Part shown: piece by piece, positions 17,896 through 27,071 of the stretch
How the letters are laid out: each line of letters begins with the position of its first letter
Position numbering within the stretch: position 1 is the stretch's first letter
NCBI GenBank assembly: GCA_937139335.1
Contig: CAKZPN010000027.1
Span: 124,001-188,000, forward strand
Length of the DNA: 64,000 nucleotides
Direction of reading: 5' to 3'
DNA from: an uncultured Roseicyclus sp.
Lineage (GTDB): Bacteria; Pseudomonadota; Alphaproteobacteria; Rhodobacterales; Rhodobacteraceae
Made by a program: the position numbers and the translations under genes
The notes under the pieces: model-generated
The model's input: the letters and a program-made list of their open reading frames with translations, nothing else
What the model was told of the DNA's origin: nothing
The model's database searches: none

Positions 17896-19220
17896 GCGCG
17901 AGTCCCTTCGACAGCGGGCTCTACCGCGGGCTTTTCGGGGATGCGGAGCTGGCGCGGCTGTTCTCCGACACCGCCGAGGTTCGCGCGATGATGCTGGTGC
18001 TGGGCGCGCTAGCGAAGGTGCAGGGCAAAGCCGGCGTGATCCCCGAGGTGTCGGGGGCCTTCCTCAACCGCGCGGCGATGGAGGTGCAGATTGATCCCTT
18101 GGGGTTGAGCGAGAGCGTGGCGCAGAACGGGGTGACGGTGCCGGGTCTCGTGGCGGCGCTGCGCAAGGCGCTGGAGGCGCCGGAACACGCGGCCTGGTTG
18201 CACTACGGCGCGACGAGCCAGGATATCCAGGACAGCGGGCTGATGCTGCGGCTTCGGCAGGCCTTGACGCTGATCGAGGGGCGGCTGGTCGCGGCGGCGG
18301 GCGCGCTGGCCACGCTGGCCGAGGCGGAGGCCGAGACGCCGATGGCCGCGCGCACTTATGGGCAGGTCGCGGTACCGTCGAGCTTCGGCGCGCTGGTGGC
18401 AGGCTGGGGCTGGCCGGTGATCCGCGCGGTGGAGCGGTTGCGGGCGTTGCGCCCCCGGCTCTGCGTATCGCTGGCGGGCGCGGGCGGCACCGGCACGATG
18501 CTGGGCCCCGAGCCAGCGGCGATCCGGGCGGGGTTGGCCGAGGCGCTGGGTCTGGCCGATCCGGGGCGCAGCTGGCACGCGGAGCGGAGCCTGATCGCGG
18601 AACTGGCGGAGATCTGCGTCGCGGTGACGGCGGCGGGGGCCAAGCCGGGCGAAGACCTGCTGATCCTCACGCGCAGCGACGTGGCCGAGGTGCGGCTGGC
18701 GGGCGGCGGCGCGTCCTCGACGATGCCGCAGAAGCAGAACCCGGTGGCGCCCTCGGTGCTGGTGGCGCTGTCGCGCTTCGCTGCGGCGCAAGGCGCGGCG
18801 CTGGCGCCATCGCGCGAGGCGCGGGATGGTGCTGCGTGGTTCACCGAATGGCTGGTGCTGCCGGGGCTGGTGATGGCGGCGGGAAAATCGGCGGCGCTGC
18901 TGGGCGAGGTCGCGGCACAGATCGCGCCCGACCGCGCGGCGATGGCGGCGCGGCTCGAGGACCCGCTGGGGCTGATCCATGCCGAGGCGCTGAGCTTCGC
19001 ACTCGCCCGCGCGATGCCGCGCCCCGAGGCGCAGGCGGAGGTGAAGCGGCTGGCCGGGATGGCGCAGGCACAGGCGCGCGCGCTACCCGCGCTGGTGGCC
19101 GAGGCGCATCCGGGCGTGGACCTGCCACCGCTGAGCGGGCCGGAGACGCTGGGGCTGGCGCCGTCGGAGGCGCGAGGGTTTGCCAGGGCAGCACGGGCCA
19201 TCGCCGATGGGCAGGGCTGA
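17892..19220 (+). CDS. pcaB: 3-carboxy-cis,cis-muconate cycloisomerase
   Basis: Fumarase/aspartase superfamily; HYGATSQDIQDSGLMLRL and GGGASSTMPQKQNPV signature; ATGA overlap with pcaD. Confidence 0.88.
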   Translation: MSASPFDSGLYRGLFGDAELARLFSDTAEVRAMMLVLGALAKVQGKAGVIPEVSGAFLNRAAMEVQIDPLGLSESVAQNGVTVPGLVAALRKALEAPEHAAWLHYGATSQDIQDSGLMLRLRQALTLIEGRLVAAAGALATLAEAEAETPMAARTYGQVAVPSSFGALVAGWGWPVIRAVERLRALRPRLCVSLAGAGGTGTMLGPEPAAIRAGLAEALGLADPGRSWHAERSLIAELAEICVAVTAAGAKPGEDLLILTRSDVAEVRLAGGGASSTMPQKQNPVAPSVLVALSRFAAAQGAALAPSREARDGAAWFTEWLVLPGLVMAAGKSAALLGEVAAQIAPDRAAMAARLEDPLGLIHAEALSFALARAMPRPEAQAEVKRLAGMAQAQARALPALVAEAHPGVDLPPLSGPETLGLAPSEARGFARAARAIADGQG

Positions 19221-19274
19221 TTTGTCCTTTGACACCCGCCCGACGCCCCCGAAAAAGCGGCGGTGGAGCGGGCG

Positions 19275-20249
19275 TCAGGCGCCGCCGAGGATCTCGGCGT
19301 AGAGCGACGGATCGGCGTTGCCGCCCGAGAGCGTGCAGATCACCGGACCGTCGGCCAGGTCGCGACCGTGGAAGAGGGCGGCGGCCAGCGCCACGGCACC
19401 GCCGGGCTCCACCACCAGCTTCAGCCGGGTCGCGGCGAGGCGCATCGCCTCCTTCACTTCGAGGTTTGTCACCACGATGCCGGGGCCGCAGAGCCGCGCG
19501 AGGATCGGAAAGGTGATCTCGCCCGGCATCGGCGTGAGAATGGCGTCGCAGAACCCGGATTCGGGCGAGCCGTGCCCGGTGCGGGTGCCGGCGCTGAGCG
19601 ACCTGGCCGTGTCGTCGAAACCTTCGGGTTCCACCGGGCGCACGGTGAGGCCGGGGGCCCGCGCCTCCAGCGCCAGCGCGATGCCCGAGGTCAGGCCGCC
19701 GCCGCCGCAGCAGGTGAGCACGGTGGCCTGCGTGATGCCGAGTGCGGCGGCCTGCGCCGCGATCTCCAGCCCGCAGGTGCCCTGCCCCGCGATCACCTGC
19801 GCGTCGTCGTAGGGCTTGATGAGCGTCAGGTTGCGCTCGGCCTGCAGCTTCGCGCCGATCTCCTCGCGCTTCTCGCCGCCGGCGCGGTCGTAGAGCACCA
19901 CCTCGGCGCCGAGCGCGCGGGTGTTCTCGATCTTCAGCGCGGGGGCGTCGCGCGGCATGATGATGGTGGCGGGCACGCCGTGAAGCTGCGCGGCATGCGC
20001 CACGCCCTGCGCGTGGTTGCCGGAGGAATAGGCCAGCACGCCGCGCGCCCGCACCTCGGGGTCGAGGGCAGAGACCGCCGACCAGCCGCCGCGGAACTTG
20101 AACGACCCGGTGTGCTGCAGCACTTCGGCCTTGGCCAGCACCGGCCGGCCCGCGATCGCGTCGAGGAAGGGCGAGGTGAGCATCGGGGTTTCGCGGACGA
20201 CGCCCCTGGCACGGGCGGCGGCGGCGTCGATCAGGGCGATATCGGTCAT
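19275..20249 (-). CDS. PLP-dependent threonine/serine dehydratase
   Basis: HTGSFKFRGGWSAV (PLP lysine), SSGNHAQGVAHAA, CCGGGGLTSGIAL. Confidence 0.88.
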   Translation of the reverse strand: MTDIALIDAAAARARGVVRETPMLTSPFLDAIAGRPVLAKAEVLQHTGSFKFRGGWSAVSALDPEVRARGVLAYSSGNHAQGVAHAAQLHGVPATIIMPRDAPALKIENTRALGAEVVLYDRAGGEKREEIGAKLQAERNLTLIKPYDDAQVIAGQGTCGLEIAAQAAALGITQATVLTCCGGGGLTSGIALALEARAPGLTVRPVEPEGFDDTARSLSAGTRTGHGSPESGFCDAILTPMPGEITFPILARLCGPGIVVTNLEVKEAMRLAATRLKLVVEPGGAVALAAALFHGRDLADGPVICTLSGGNADPSLYAEILGGA

Positions 20250-21079
20250 GGACTGCGCTCCAGCACGGTGGCGACCACGCGGATCGCCGGGGGTTCATCG
20301 AGAAACGGGACATGGCCGCGGTCGGCCAGTTCGGCGAAGGCCATGTCGGGGCGGCGGCGGCGCATCTCGGCGGTGGTGGCTTCCGACAGGATGTTGGAGC
20401 CCGCGCCCCGGATCAGGCCCAGCGGGACGCCTGCGAGCGCGTCGAAGTTCGACCAGAGGTCGATCGGCGCCGCCCCCGGCGCGAAGGAGGGCGCGACGGC
20501 TTCGCGCAGCGCGGGGTCGTAGCGGTTGTGCAGGCGGCCCCCGCCCTCGACATGGGTGCGGCGTGCAAGGTCGGCCCAGGTCGCGGGCGGCACATCGCGG
20601 AAGGCCGGCGCGTAGTGGCGCGGGAACGCGGCGGCAGCCTCGGCCAGCGTCTTGAACCGGGGCGGCTTGCCCAGATAGTCCATGATGTAGGCCAGACCCT
20701 CCGGCATTACCTCGGGGCCGATGTCGTTGAAGATGACGCCCGCGATGCGGTCGCGCGCCATCTCGGCCAAGACCAGCGCCACCAGCCCGCCGCGCGAGGT
20801 GCCGAGGATGGTGACGCGATCCAGCCCGAGATGGTCGAGCAGCGTCACCACATCCTCCGCCTCGGTCTCGACCTGGTAGGTGGCGGGGTCGCCCCAGTCC
20901 GACGCGCCGCGACCGCGGAAATCCATCCGGATGATCTGCGCACGGTCGGCGAACGCGTCCAGCACCGGCTCGAAATCTTCCATGTTGCGGGTGAGGCCCG
21001 GCAGGCAGAGGAGCGGCGGGCCCTCGCCCGTCACGTCATAGGCGAGCTTCAGCCCGTCGGCGGCGGTCACGACCGGCAT
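20246..21079 (-). CDS. alpha/beta hydrolase
   Basis: GLTRNMEDFEPVLDAFADRAQIIRMDFRGRGASDW, LGTSRGGLVAL; ATGA overlap with downstream dehydratase. Confidence 0.85.
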   Translation of the reverse strand: MPVVTAADGLKLAYDVTGEGPPLLCLPGLTRNMEDFEPVLDAFADRAQIIRMDFRGRGASDWGDPATYQVETEAEDVVTLLDHLGLDRVTILGTSRGGLVALVLAEMARDRIAGVIFNDIGPEVMPEGLAYIMDYLGKPPRFKTLAEAAAAFPRHYAPAFRDVPPATWADLARRTHVEGGGRLHNRYDPALREAVAPSFAPGAAPIDLWSNFDALAGVPLGLIRGAGSNILSEATTAEMRRRRPDMAFAELADRGHVPFLDEPPAIRVVATVLERSP

Positions 21080-21766
21080 TCAGATCCCCAGGATGTTGGC
21101 GACGGCGCCAAGATCGCCCGCGACGGTATCTGGCCGCCCCGGCAGACGGTCGACCGGGTCGCCCGCGCGGTTCACCCAGAGCGTGCGGAAGCCGTAGGCG
21201 GCGGCGGCGGCAGCATCCCAGCCGTTCGAGGACACAAAAAGCACCTCGTCCGGGGCGCAGCCGAACCGCGCGCCGACGAGGTCGTAGACGCGGGCATCGG
21301 GTTTGAAGACGCCGACATCCTCGACGCTGAGCACGGCATCCAGAAGCCCGCCCAGTTCGGCCGAGGCGACCGCACCCTCCAGCATCGCCGGGCTGCCGTT
21401 CGACAGGATCGCGCGGGCGATGCCGGCCTGTTGAAGCGCGCCCAGCACCCGTGGCACCTCCGGGTAGGGTGCAAGCTGCCAGTAAAGGCCCAGAAGCGCC
21501 TCGCGCAGCTCCGGATCGTCCAGCCCCGCGCGCTCCAGCGCCCAGTCGAGCCCGTCTTGCGTCACCTGCCAGAAATCGCAGTGGTCGCCGGTGACGGCGC
21601 GCAGCCAGGAATACTGCAACTGCTTCGTGCGCCAGTCGGCCGAGACCTGCGCCCAGACCGCGGCGAAGCCCGCCTGCCCCGGCGCGCCGGCCAGTGCGCG
21701 GGCGGCGGCGTTCACGTCGAAAAGCGTGCCGTAGGCGTCGAAAACGCAGGTCGTGATCTTGCTCAT
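21080..21766 (-). CDS. HAD superfamily, haloacid dehalogenase type II
   Basis: CVFDAYGTLFDVNAAAR, AILSNGSPAML, VFKPDARVYDL, FVSSNGWDAAAAAAYGFRTLWVNR. Confidence 0.9.
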   Translation of the reverse strand: MSKITTCVFDAYGTLFDVNAAARALAGAPGQAGFAAVWAQVSADWRTKQLQYSWLRAVTGDHCDFWQVTQDGLDWALERAGLDDPELREALLGLYWQLAPYPEVPRVLGALQQAGIARAILSNGSPAMLEGAVASAELGGLLDAVLSVEDVGVFKPDARVYDLVGARFGCAPDEVLFVSSNGWDAAAAAAYGFRTLWVNRAGDPVDRLPGRPDTVAGDLGAVANILGI

Positions 21767-21859
21767 CCGGGGCCCCTTTTTCGGCTCCGCGCACCCTTGC
21801 ACGTCGCGGCCGCCGCGACAATTCGTGACGACCCGGTTTAATACCGCGACCGAAGGGGC

Positions 21860-21865
21860 TATAAT
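21860..21865 (+). promoter_or_regulatory. candidate -10 box upstream of the FKBP gene
   Basis: TATAAT at 21860 preceded by TTTAAT at 17-nt spacing; ORF starts 21932. Confidence 0.45.
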
Positions 21866-21931
21866 AAAGCGGAGCCGCGGCCGACCCAACCATGCCGCAG
21901 AACCCATCATTCCCCACATCGAGGATTTCCA

Positions 21932-22360
21932 ATGACCCAGGCAACAGCCGGCAACACCGTATCCATTCACTACACCGGCACCCTCGCCGATGGCACCACC
22001 TTCGACAGCTCGCAGGGGCGCGACCCGCTGACCTTCGAGATGGGCGCGGGCCAGATCATCCCCGGCCTCGAAGCCGCGCTCGACGGCATGGCCGAAGGCG
22101 AGGAGAAGACCGTGACCATCCCCGCCGAGCAGGCCTACGGGCCCCGTCGCGACGAGGCGCTGCAGCAGGTCCCGCGCGACGCGGTGCCCGATCACATCCC
22201 GCTCGACCTCGGCACGCAGCTGCAGGTGCAGACCCCCGACGGCCAGGCGATGCCGGTGACGGTGGCCGAGGTGACCGACGCGCATGTGACGCTCGACGCC
22301 AACCACCCGCTGGCCGGTCAGGACCTGACCTTTGCCGTGGAGCTGGTGAAGGTCGCCTGA
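21932..22360 (+). CDS. FKBP-type peptidyl-prolyl cis-trans isomerase (SlyD-like)
   Basis: VSIHYTGTLADGTTFDSSQGRDPLTFEMGAGQIIPGLEAALDGMAEGEEKTVTIPAEQAYG. Confidence 0.93.
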   Translation: MTQATAGNTVSIHYTGTLADGTTFDSSQGRDPLTFEMGAGQIIPGLEAALDGMAEGEEKTVTIPAEQAYGPRRDEALQQVPRDAVPDHIPLDLGTQLQVQTPDGQAMPVTVAEVTDAHVTLDANHPLAGQDLTFAVELVKVA

Positions 22361-22384
22361 GACAGGATAGGACCCTGGCGCGCG

Positions 22385-23407
22385 TCAGGGTCCGTCCCAC
22401 CGCTCGACGGCTGCCAGAACGCTCGGCTCCAGCCGGGCGCGCAGACCGGCGGCCTCGGGCGCGCGCAGGGCGTCACGCTGAAGGCGATAGGGCGCGCCGC
22501 GATCCTTCTTGAGGATCGGAAAGCCCAGCACCTCGATATTCACGACCGGATGGTTCGACAGGATGTAGCCGCCGCGCGCCCCTTCGCCGCCGGAGTCCGC
22601 GTCGGAGAGCGTGGCCGCGCGGTCGCGGTCGTAGTCGGCAGTGTGGGCGCGGACGCAGGCCGGCAAGTCCTGCAGGTCTGGCGCCTGATGCGCGGTGTAA
22701 AGAGCGGCGACGCTCAGCCCGGCCTCAAGGCAGACCCGCGTCAGGCGCATCTCGCCGTTTCGGATTGTGCGCACCTTGTTGTTCGACATCGCGTAGCCGC
22801 GCCAAAACGCGCGAAACGCCGCGCTCGCTACCGCGCGGGCGGAAAAGGCGACGAGGTAGGATTGCAGATGCACGCGGTGCGGCGAGCGGTGGTCGTAATA
22901 GACCGCGCCCGCCAGATCGGCCCCGGTGGCATGCAGCCGTTGCAGCAGGTCGCAGTCGCGTAGCGCGGGGAACCACACGGAGTCGTTCAGGATCAACAGG
23001 CGCCGGATCGGCAGGCCCGAGCCGAGGCATTCGAGGATCGCCTGCCGGTAGCCGCCGAAGTCGTAGCCGTGGTTCGGCCGCTCGATGATGCGCCTGCAGA
23101 GCGGCCGCAGCCGCGCGATCTCGGAGGGTTGCAGGGGCGCGTTCGACACGAGATGCACCGCGTAGCCCGACGCAGTCAGGTGGCGGCACGTGGTCAGCAC
23201 CGTGTCCTGCAACCCGCCCGGCTGGTAGATCAGGAAGACGGCGACGGCATCGCTGCGGGGCTAGTCGCCGTCCTGCGCGCGGTAGGCGGCGGGGTGCAGG
23301 TACGGGTGCAGGCGAAACCACGCCTGTTCGACCGGGTGCATCGGCACGAAGATCAGCTGCCGCCAGAGCCGGAGCAGCTCGCGCCGGATCTTCCAGCCGG
23401 GGATCAT
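22385..23407 (-). pseudogene. RgpF-like polysaccharide/rhamnan synthesis glycosyltransferase, interrupted by in-frame TAG at 23261-23263
   Basis: MIPGWKIRRELLRLWRQLIFVPMHPVEQAWFRLHPYLHPAAYRAQDGD* followed in the same frame by PRSDAVAVFLIYQPGGLQDTVLTTCRHL...RPNHGYDFGGYRQAILEC...; ATGA overlap with upstream gene marks the native start at 23407. Confidence 0.75.
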
Positions 23408-24354
23408 GCCGCCACGGGCCATTCCCCGCGGTCGAGGCGGTCGGAAAGGGTTTCCATGCCGATGAACTCCAGCCCCCGGGTGCGGGCAAGCTCCTCGAGA
23501 TGGTCGAGCGCCATGAAGAACCGCGCCCGCGTCTTGGGGTGGGTGAGCACATCGGTGCGGGATTCCGCCAGCAGGTAGGGTGCGGGCCGCTGCAGGGCCT
23601 CGGCCGTGATTTTGGTGATCCAGTCGGGGTTGGTGCCGAGCAGAAGCTTCGTCCATTTGTCCGATCCGTCGCGCGCCGTGCCGATCACGCCCGAGGTCAC
23701 CGGCAGTTCCCAGAAGTTGTAATTCGAGGGCCCGTCCCGGCGGAAATCAACGGCCGACGGCTTGAACGGATGGCGCGGGGTGTCGCGGTAGTCGGGGAGA
23801 TGCCCGGTGCTGCGCTCGCCCTTGCCCAGCGCCTTCAGCGGCGCCATTCCCGGGTTCATCGAGAAATCGGCGCGGATGCCGTGGTCTTGCATGATCGGCA
23901 AAGCGCAGTCGTGCATGAAGCTGTCGCCGAAGGACATGACCGTCGGCGACCCTCCCATCCGGTCGCGGAACGTTTCCAGCGCGAGGGTGAGGCAATGGCT
24001 GATCCAGGCGGGATCCTCGAAATCGGCGATCCAGGTGTCGCGGAAGAACCGCCGCAGTGGCCGCCAGGTATGGACATGCAGGCCCACCACGTCGCCCGCC
24101 GCCTGCATCTGCGCAATCTCATCGGCGTAGCGGTCAAAGACCCAGTCCGCCTTGCCATAGGCGATCTCGATCTGGGGATCGATGCGCAGGCCCCAGTTGT
24201 AGCAGACCGGCAGACCGCTCGCGTCCTCGAGACGGGCGCGCCGCTCCATCAGCGCCTCCACGAGGTCCGACACCCCTTCCCAGTCCTCGCCGCCGCCGCG
24301 AACGACGCGGTGGGTCGGTTCCACGTGGACGGAGATCATCGCGGGAATGGGCAT
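23404..24354 (-). CDS. polysaccharide deacetylase-like protein
   Basis: MPIPAMISVHVEPTHRV..., GLHVHTWRPL, VMSFGDSFMHD; start at MPIPAM. Confidence 0.6.
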   Translation of the reverse strand: MPIPAMISVHVEPTHRVVRGGGEDWEGVSDLVEALMERRARLEDASGLPVCYNWGLRIDPQIEIAYGKADWVFDRYADEIAQMQAAGDVVGLHVHTWRPLRRFFRDTWIADFEDPAWISHCLTLALETFRDRMGGSPTVMSFGDSFMHDCALPIMQDHGIRADFSMNPGMAPLKALGKGERSTGHLPDYRDTPRHPFKPSAVDFRRDGPSNYNFWELPVTSGVIGTARDGSDKWTKLLLGTNPDWITKITAEALQRPAPYLLAESRTDVLTHPKTRARFFMALDHLEELARTRGLEFIGMETLSDRLDRGEWPVAA

Positions 24355-24512
24355 GGGGTCGCTCGCTTCTGGTCCGTGGCCGGAATGCCGGTCCGGGGAG
24401 TGTGCCACGAATGACGGCATTCCGAAACGCCCCGAGGCGACGGCGCCCGGCGCGGGGTCAGATCAAGGCACCTGCCGCCGCCGCCGTGGTTGGTATGACG
24501 GCGGAGGATGCC

Positions 24513-25094
24513 ATGACCGACCGGATGGACAAACTGCGTGCGCGGCTGAGCGAGGCCCGCGACGCGCTTGAAACCGAGATCGACGCGCGGCGCGATGCGA
24601 TCCGCTACCGCTTCGAGGGTGCGCGGGTGGTGTTCGAGGATGACCTCAGGCGCACCCACCGCGCCGCGCGCGAGAACCTGACCGATTTCCTGAAACGCAC
24701 CCGCCTGCTGGTGGTGCTGACCGCGCCGCTGATCTACGCGCTCATCGTGCCGCTGGTCCTGCTCGACTTGTGCGTGTCGCTCTATGCCGCGGTGTGCTTT
24801 CCTGTCTATGGCATCGCGCCGGTGCGCCGACGCGACCACATGGCCGTCGACCGGCATCACCTTGCCTACCTCAATGCATTGCAAAAGCTGAACTGCGTCT
24901 ATTGCGGCTATGGCAACGGCGTCCTGTCGCTGGCCCGCGAGGTCGCCAGCCGGACCGAGGCCTACTGGTGCCCGATCAAGCACGCCCGAAGGACCGCCGA
25001 TCCGCATGACCGGATGGCAGCCTTCGCCGATTACGGCGACGCGGCCGGGTTCTTCGGGGAAACGGAGCGGCAGAGGGAGAGGCTGGGAAAGTGA
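24513..25094 (+). CDS. conserved hypothetical membrane protein with Cys motif
   Basis: Two TM segments (LLVVLTAPLIYALIVPLVLLDLCVSLYAAVCF) and NCVYCGYGNG...YWCPIKHAR. Confidence 0.65.
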   Translation: MTDRMDKLRARLSEARDALETEIDARRDAIRYRFEGARVVFEDDLRRTHRAARENLTDFLKRTRLLVVLTAPLIYALIVPLVLLDLCVSLYAAVCFPVYGIAPVRRRDHMAVDRHHLAYLNALQKLNCVYCGYGNGVLSLAREVASRTEAYWCPIKHARRTADPHDRMAAFADYGDAAGFFGETERQRERLGK

Positions 25095-25104
25095 CGCCGC
25101 CCGG

Positions 25105-25803
25105 TCAGCTCGCCAGCTTCTTCTGCGCGGCAAAGGGGCTGAGGCCGAGCCAGGATTGCATGGTGTCGATCATGGCCTGAGGCCCCACCAGCACCAGCAC
25201 ATCGCGGTCGACCGCGTTGGCGACGCTGCGCAGCCCCATCCAGATCTCGGTCATCGTGCGCAGGTCCACCGTGGCGTAGAGATCCACGTCGAAGCCCGGA
25301 TCGACATGGCAGAGATCGACGGTGCGGTCCGGCTCGACGATCAGCCACCACCTGCTTTGCGACCGCGGCAGGTCGGGATAGACGAACTCGATCACCGTCT
25401 GCACGGCCGGGACGGGATCGGTGTTGAGGTTGCGCCGCATGTCCCACATCAGCAGTTCGACATCGAGATTTTCCAGCGACGGCTCGGTCTCGACCCATTT
25501 CTGGCCCCACATGCCGATGGCTTCCACCACCGGCAGGACATCGCGCCCGGCGGGGGTCAGCCGGTAGGCGACGGTGTCGGGCGCGCCGGGCGCGGGCGCA
25601 CGCTCCACCACGCCGGCCTGTTCCAGCTCGCGCAGGCGCTTGGACAGCAGCGCCGGCGACATCCGTGGCACGCCGCGGCGCAACTCGTTGAAGCGCGTCG
25701 AGCCCGCGACCAGCTCGCGCAGGAGCACCATCGTCCAGCGTGTGCAGAGAACCTCGGCCGCCATCGCGACGGGGCAGAATTGCCCGTAGCTTGCATTTGT
25801 CAT
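25105..25803 (-). CDS. HxlR-family transcriptional regulator with C-terminal SCP2-like domain
   Basis: CPVAMAAEVLCTRWTMVLLRELVAGSTRFNELRRGVPRMSPALLSKRLRELEQAGVV (HxlR wHTH) followed by ~100 aa SCP2-like region. Confidence 0.85.
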   Translation of the reverse strand: MTNASYGQFCPVAMAAEVLCTRWTMVLLRELVAGSTRFNELRRGVPRMSPALLSKRLRELEQAGVVERAPAPGAPDTVAYRLTPAGRDVLPVVEAIGMWGQKWVETEPSLENLDVELLMWDMRRNLNTDPVPAVQTVIEFVYPDLPRSQSRWWLIVEPDRTVDLCHVDPGFDVDLYATVDLRTMTEIWMGLRSVANAVDRDVLVLVGPQAMIDTMQSWLGLSPFAAQKKLAS

Positions 25804-25994
25804 CGTAGCCTCCCTTCCGTCCGGATGGCCCCAGAGTGCCACGCGCACCCCGCCCGCGAAAAGTTCAGAAACTGTATCACCCGGATTCAGATCGTGAACT
25901 GGAGGGCGGAAGGCCCCCCGTGGCAGTCTGCCTGGCATCGGATCTGTCCCGGCAAGCGGGGCGGATCGGCGACAACAACCAGAGGAAGCACAGC

Positions 25995-26216
25995 ATGCCA
26001 CTTGTCGACATTCAGCTGATCGAAGGCGTCTTCGATCAGGGCCAGAAACAGCAGATGATCCGGGACGTGACCGAAGCGATGGTCCGCGTGGAGGGCGAGA
26101 GCCTGCGCGGCGTCACCTGGGTCCGGGTGCAGGAGTTTCCGAGCGGGGCATGGGCGATCGGCGGCAAGCCGCTCTCGACCGCCGATGTGAAGGCGGTGCA
26201 GGCCGAACCGGCCTGA
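25995..26216 (+). CDS. tautomerase family protein (4-oxalocrotonate tautomerase-like)
   Basis: MPLVDIQLIEGVFDQGQKQQMIRDVTEAM, N-terminal catalytic Pro. Confidence 0.85.
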   Translation: MPLVDIQLIEGVFDQGQKQQMIRDVTEAMVRVEGESLRGVTWVRVQEFPSGAWAIGGKPLSTADVKAVQAEPA

Positions 26217-26261
26217 CCGGGCGTCATCGCGATCCAGACGATACGGAGACGGGAGACCGAC

Positions 26262-26663
26262 ATGCAAAGCTCACAGATCCGAGACCTGAACACCGTCACC
26301 CTTTACGAGAAGCTTGGCGGGACCGCCGGGATCCGACGGATCGTCGACGGGGCCATCGCGGCGCATTTGCGCAACCCGGTCATCCGGGCGCGTTTCGAGC
26401 CCTACGAGGACCGCCCCGACCGCGTCGAGGAGGTCAAACGGCACACCTGCGATTTCTTCGCCGCCGGAAGCGGTGGCCCGGACAGGTATCGCGGGCGCAG
26501 CATGGCCGAAGCGCATCGCGGCATGAACATCGACGCGGCCGAATACGCGGCCGCGTCGGGTGACATCCTCTCGACGATGAAAGACCTGAACTACGATGGC
26601 GCGACGCGCGCGGAGGTCCACGAGATCCTGCGCGCGCTGGAGGCGGACATCGTGCACAAGTGA
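26262..26663 (+). CDS. group 1 truncated hemoglobin
   Basis: TLYEKLGGTAGIRRIVDGAIAAHLRNPVIRARFE...HTCDFFAAGSGGPDRYRGRSMAEAHRGMNI. Confidence 0.9.
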   Translation: MQSSQIRDLNTVTLYEKLGGTAGIRRIVDGAIAAHLRNPVIRARFEPYEDRPDRVEEVKRHTCDFFAAGSGGPDRYRGRSMAEAHRGMNIDAAEYAAASGDILSTMKDLNYDGATRAEVHEILRALEADIVHK

Positions 26664-26691
26664 CCCTGCCCAGGGAAAGGAGAGTTCCACC

Positions 26692-27048
26692 GTGGCACAG
26701 CCCATCGAAATCAGACGCTTCGAAACACCCGACGACGAGCTCGACATGAAGGAGCGCGGCGGGATCGGCATCATCAAGATGCGCGACGGCACCACCGGCA
26801 TGCACGCGGTGTTCGAGCCGGGATGGTCCTGGGAGGCGGACGAGAAACCGCTGCTCGGGTCGCCGGCAACCTGCCCGATGCGCCACGTTGGCTATTGCCT
26901 GTCGGGTCGGCTGGTGGTGCGGATGGTCGAGGACGACACCGAGACACCGATCACGCCGGGCGACTTCTTCGACATTCCGCCGGGCCATGACGCCTTTGTG
27001 GCGGGGTCGGAGCGGGTGGAACTGATCCTGTTCGAGGCGCCGTCCTGA
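26692..27048 (+). CDS. cupin domain-containing protein
   Basis: GTG start after GGAAAGGAGAG RBS; RHVGYCLSGRLVVRMVEDDTETPITPGDFFDIPPGHDAFV. Confidence 0.85.
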   Translation: MAQPIEIRRFETPDDELDMKERGGIGIIKMRDGTTGMHAVFEPGWSWEADEKPLLGSPATCPMRHVGYCLSGRLVVRMVEDDTETPITPGDFFDIPPGHDAFVAGSERVELILFEAPS

Positions 27049-27071
27049 AGCGGGACGGGACGCCCCTGCCC

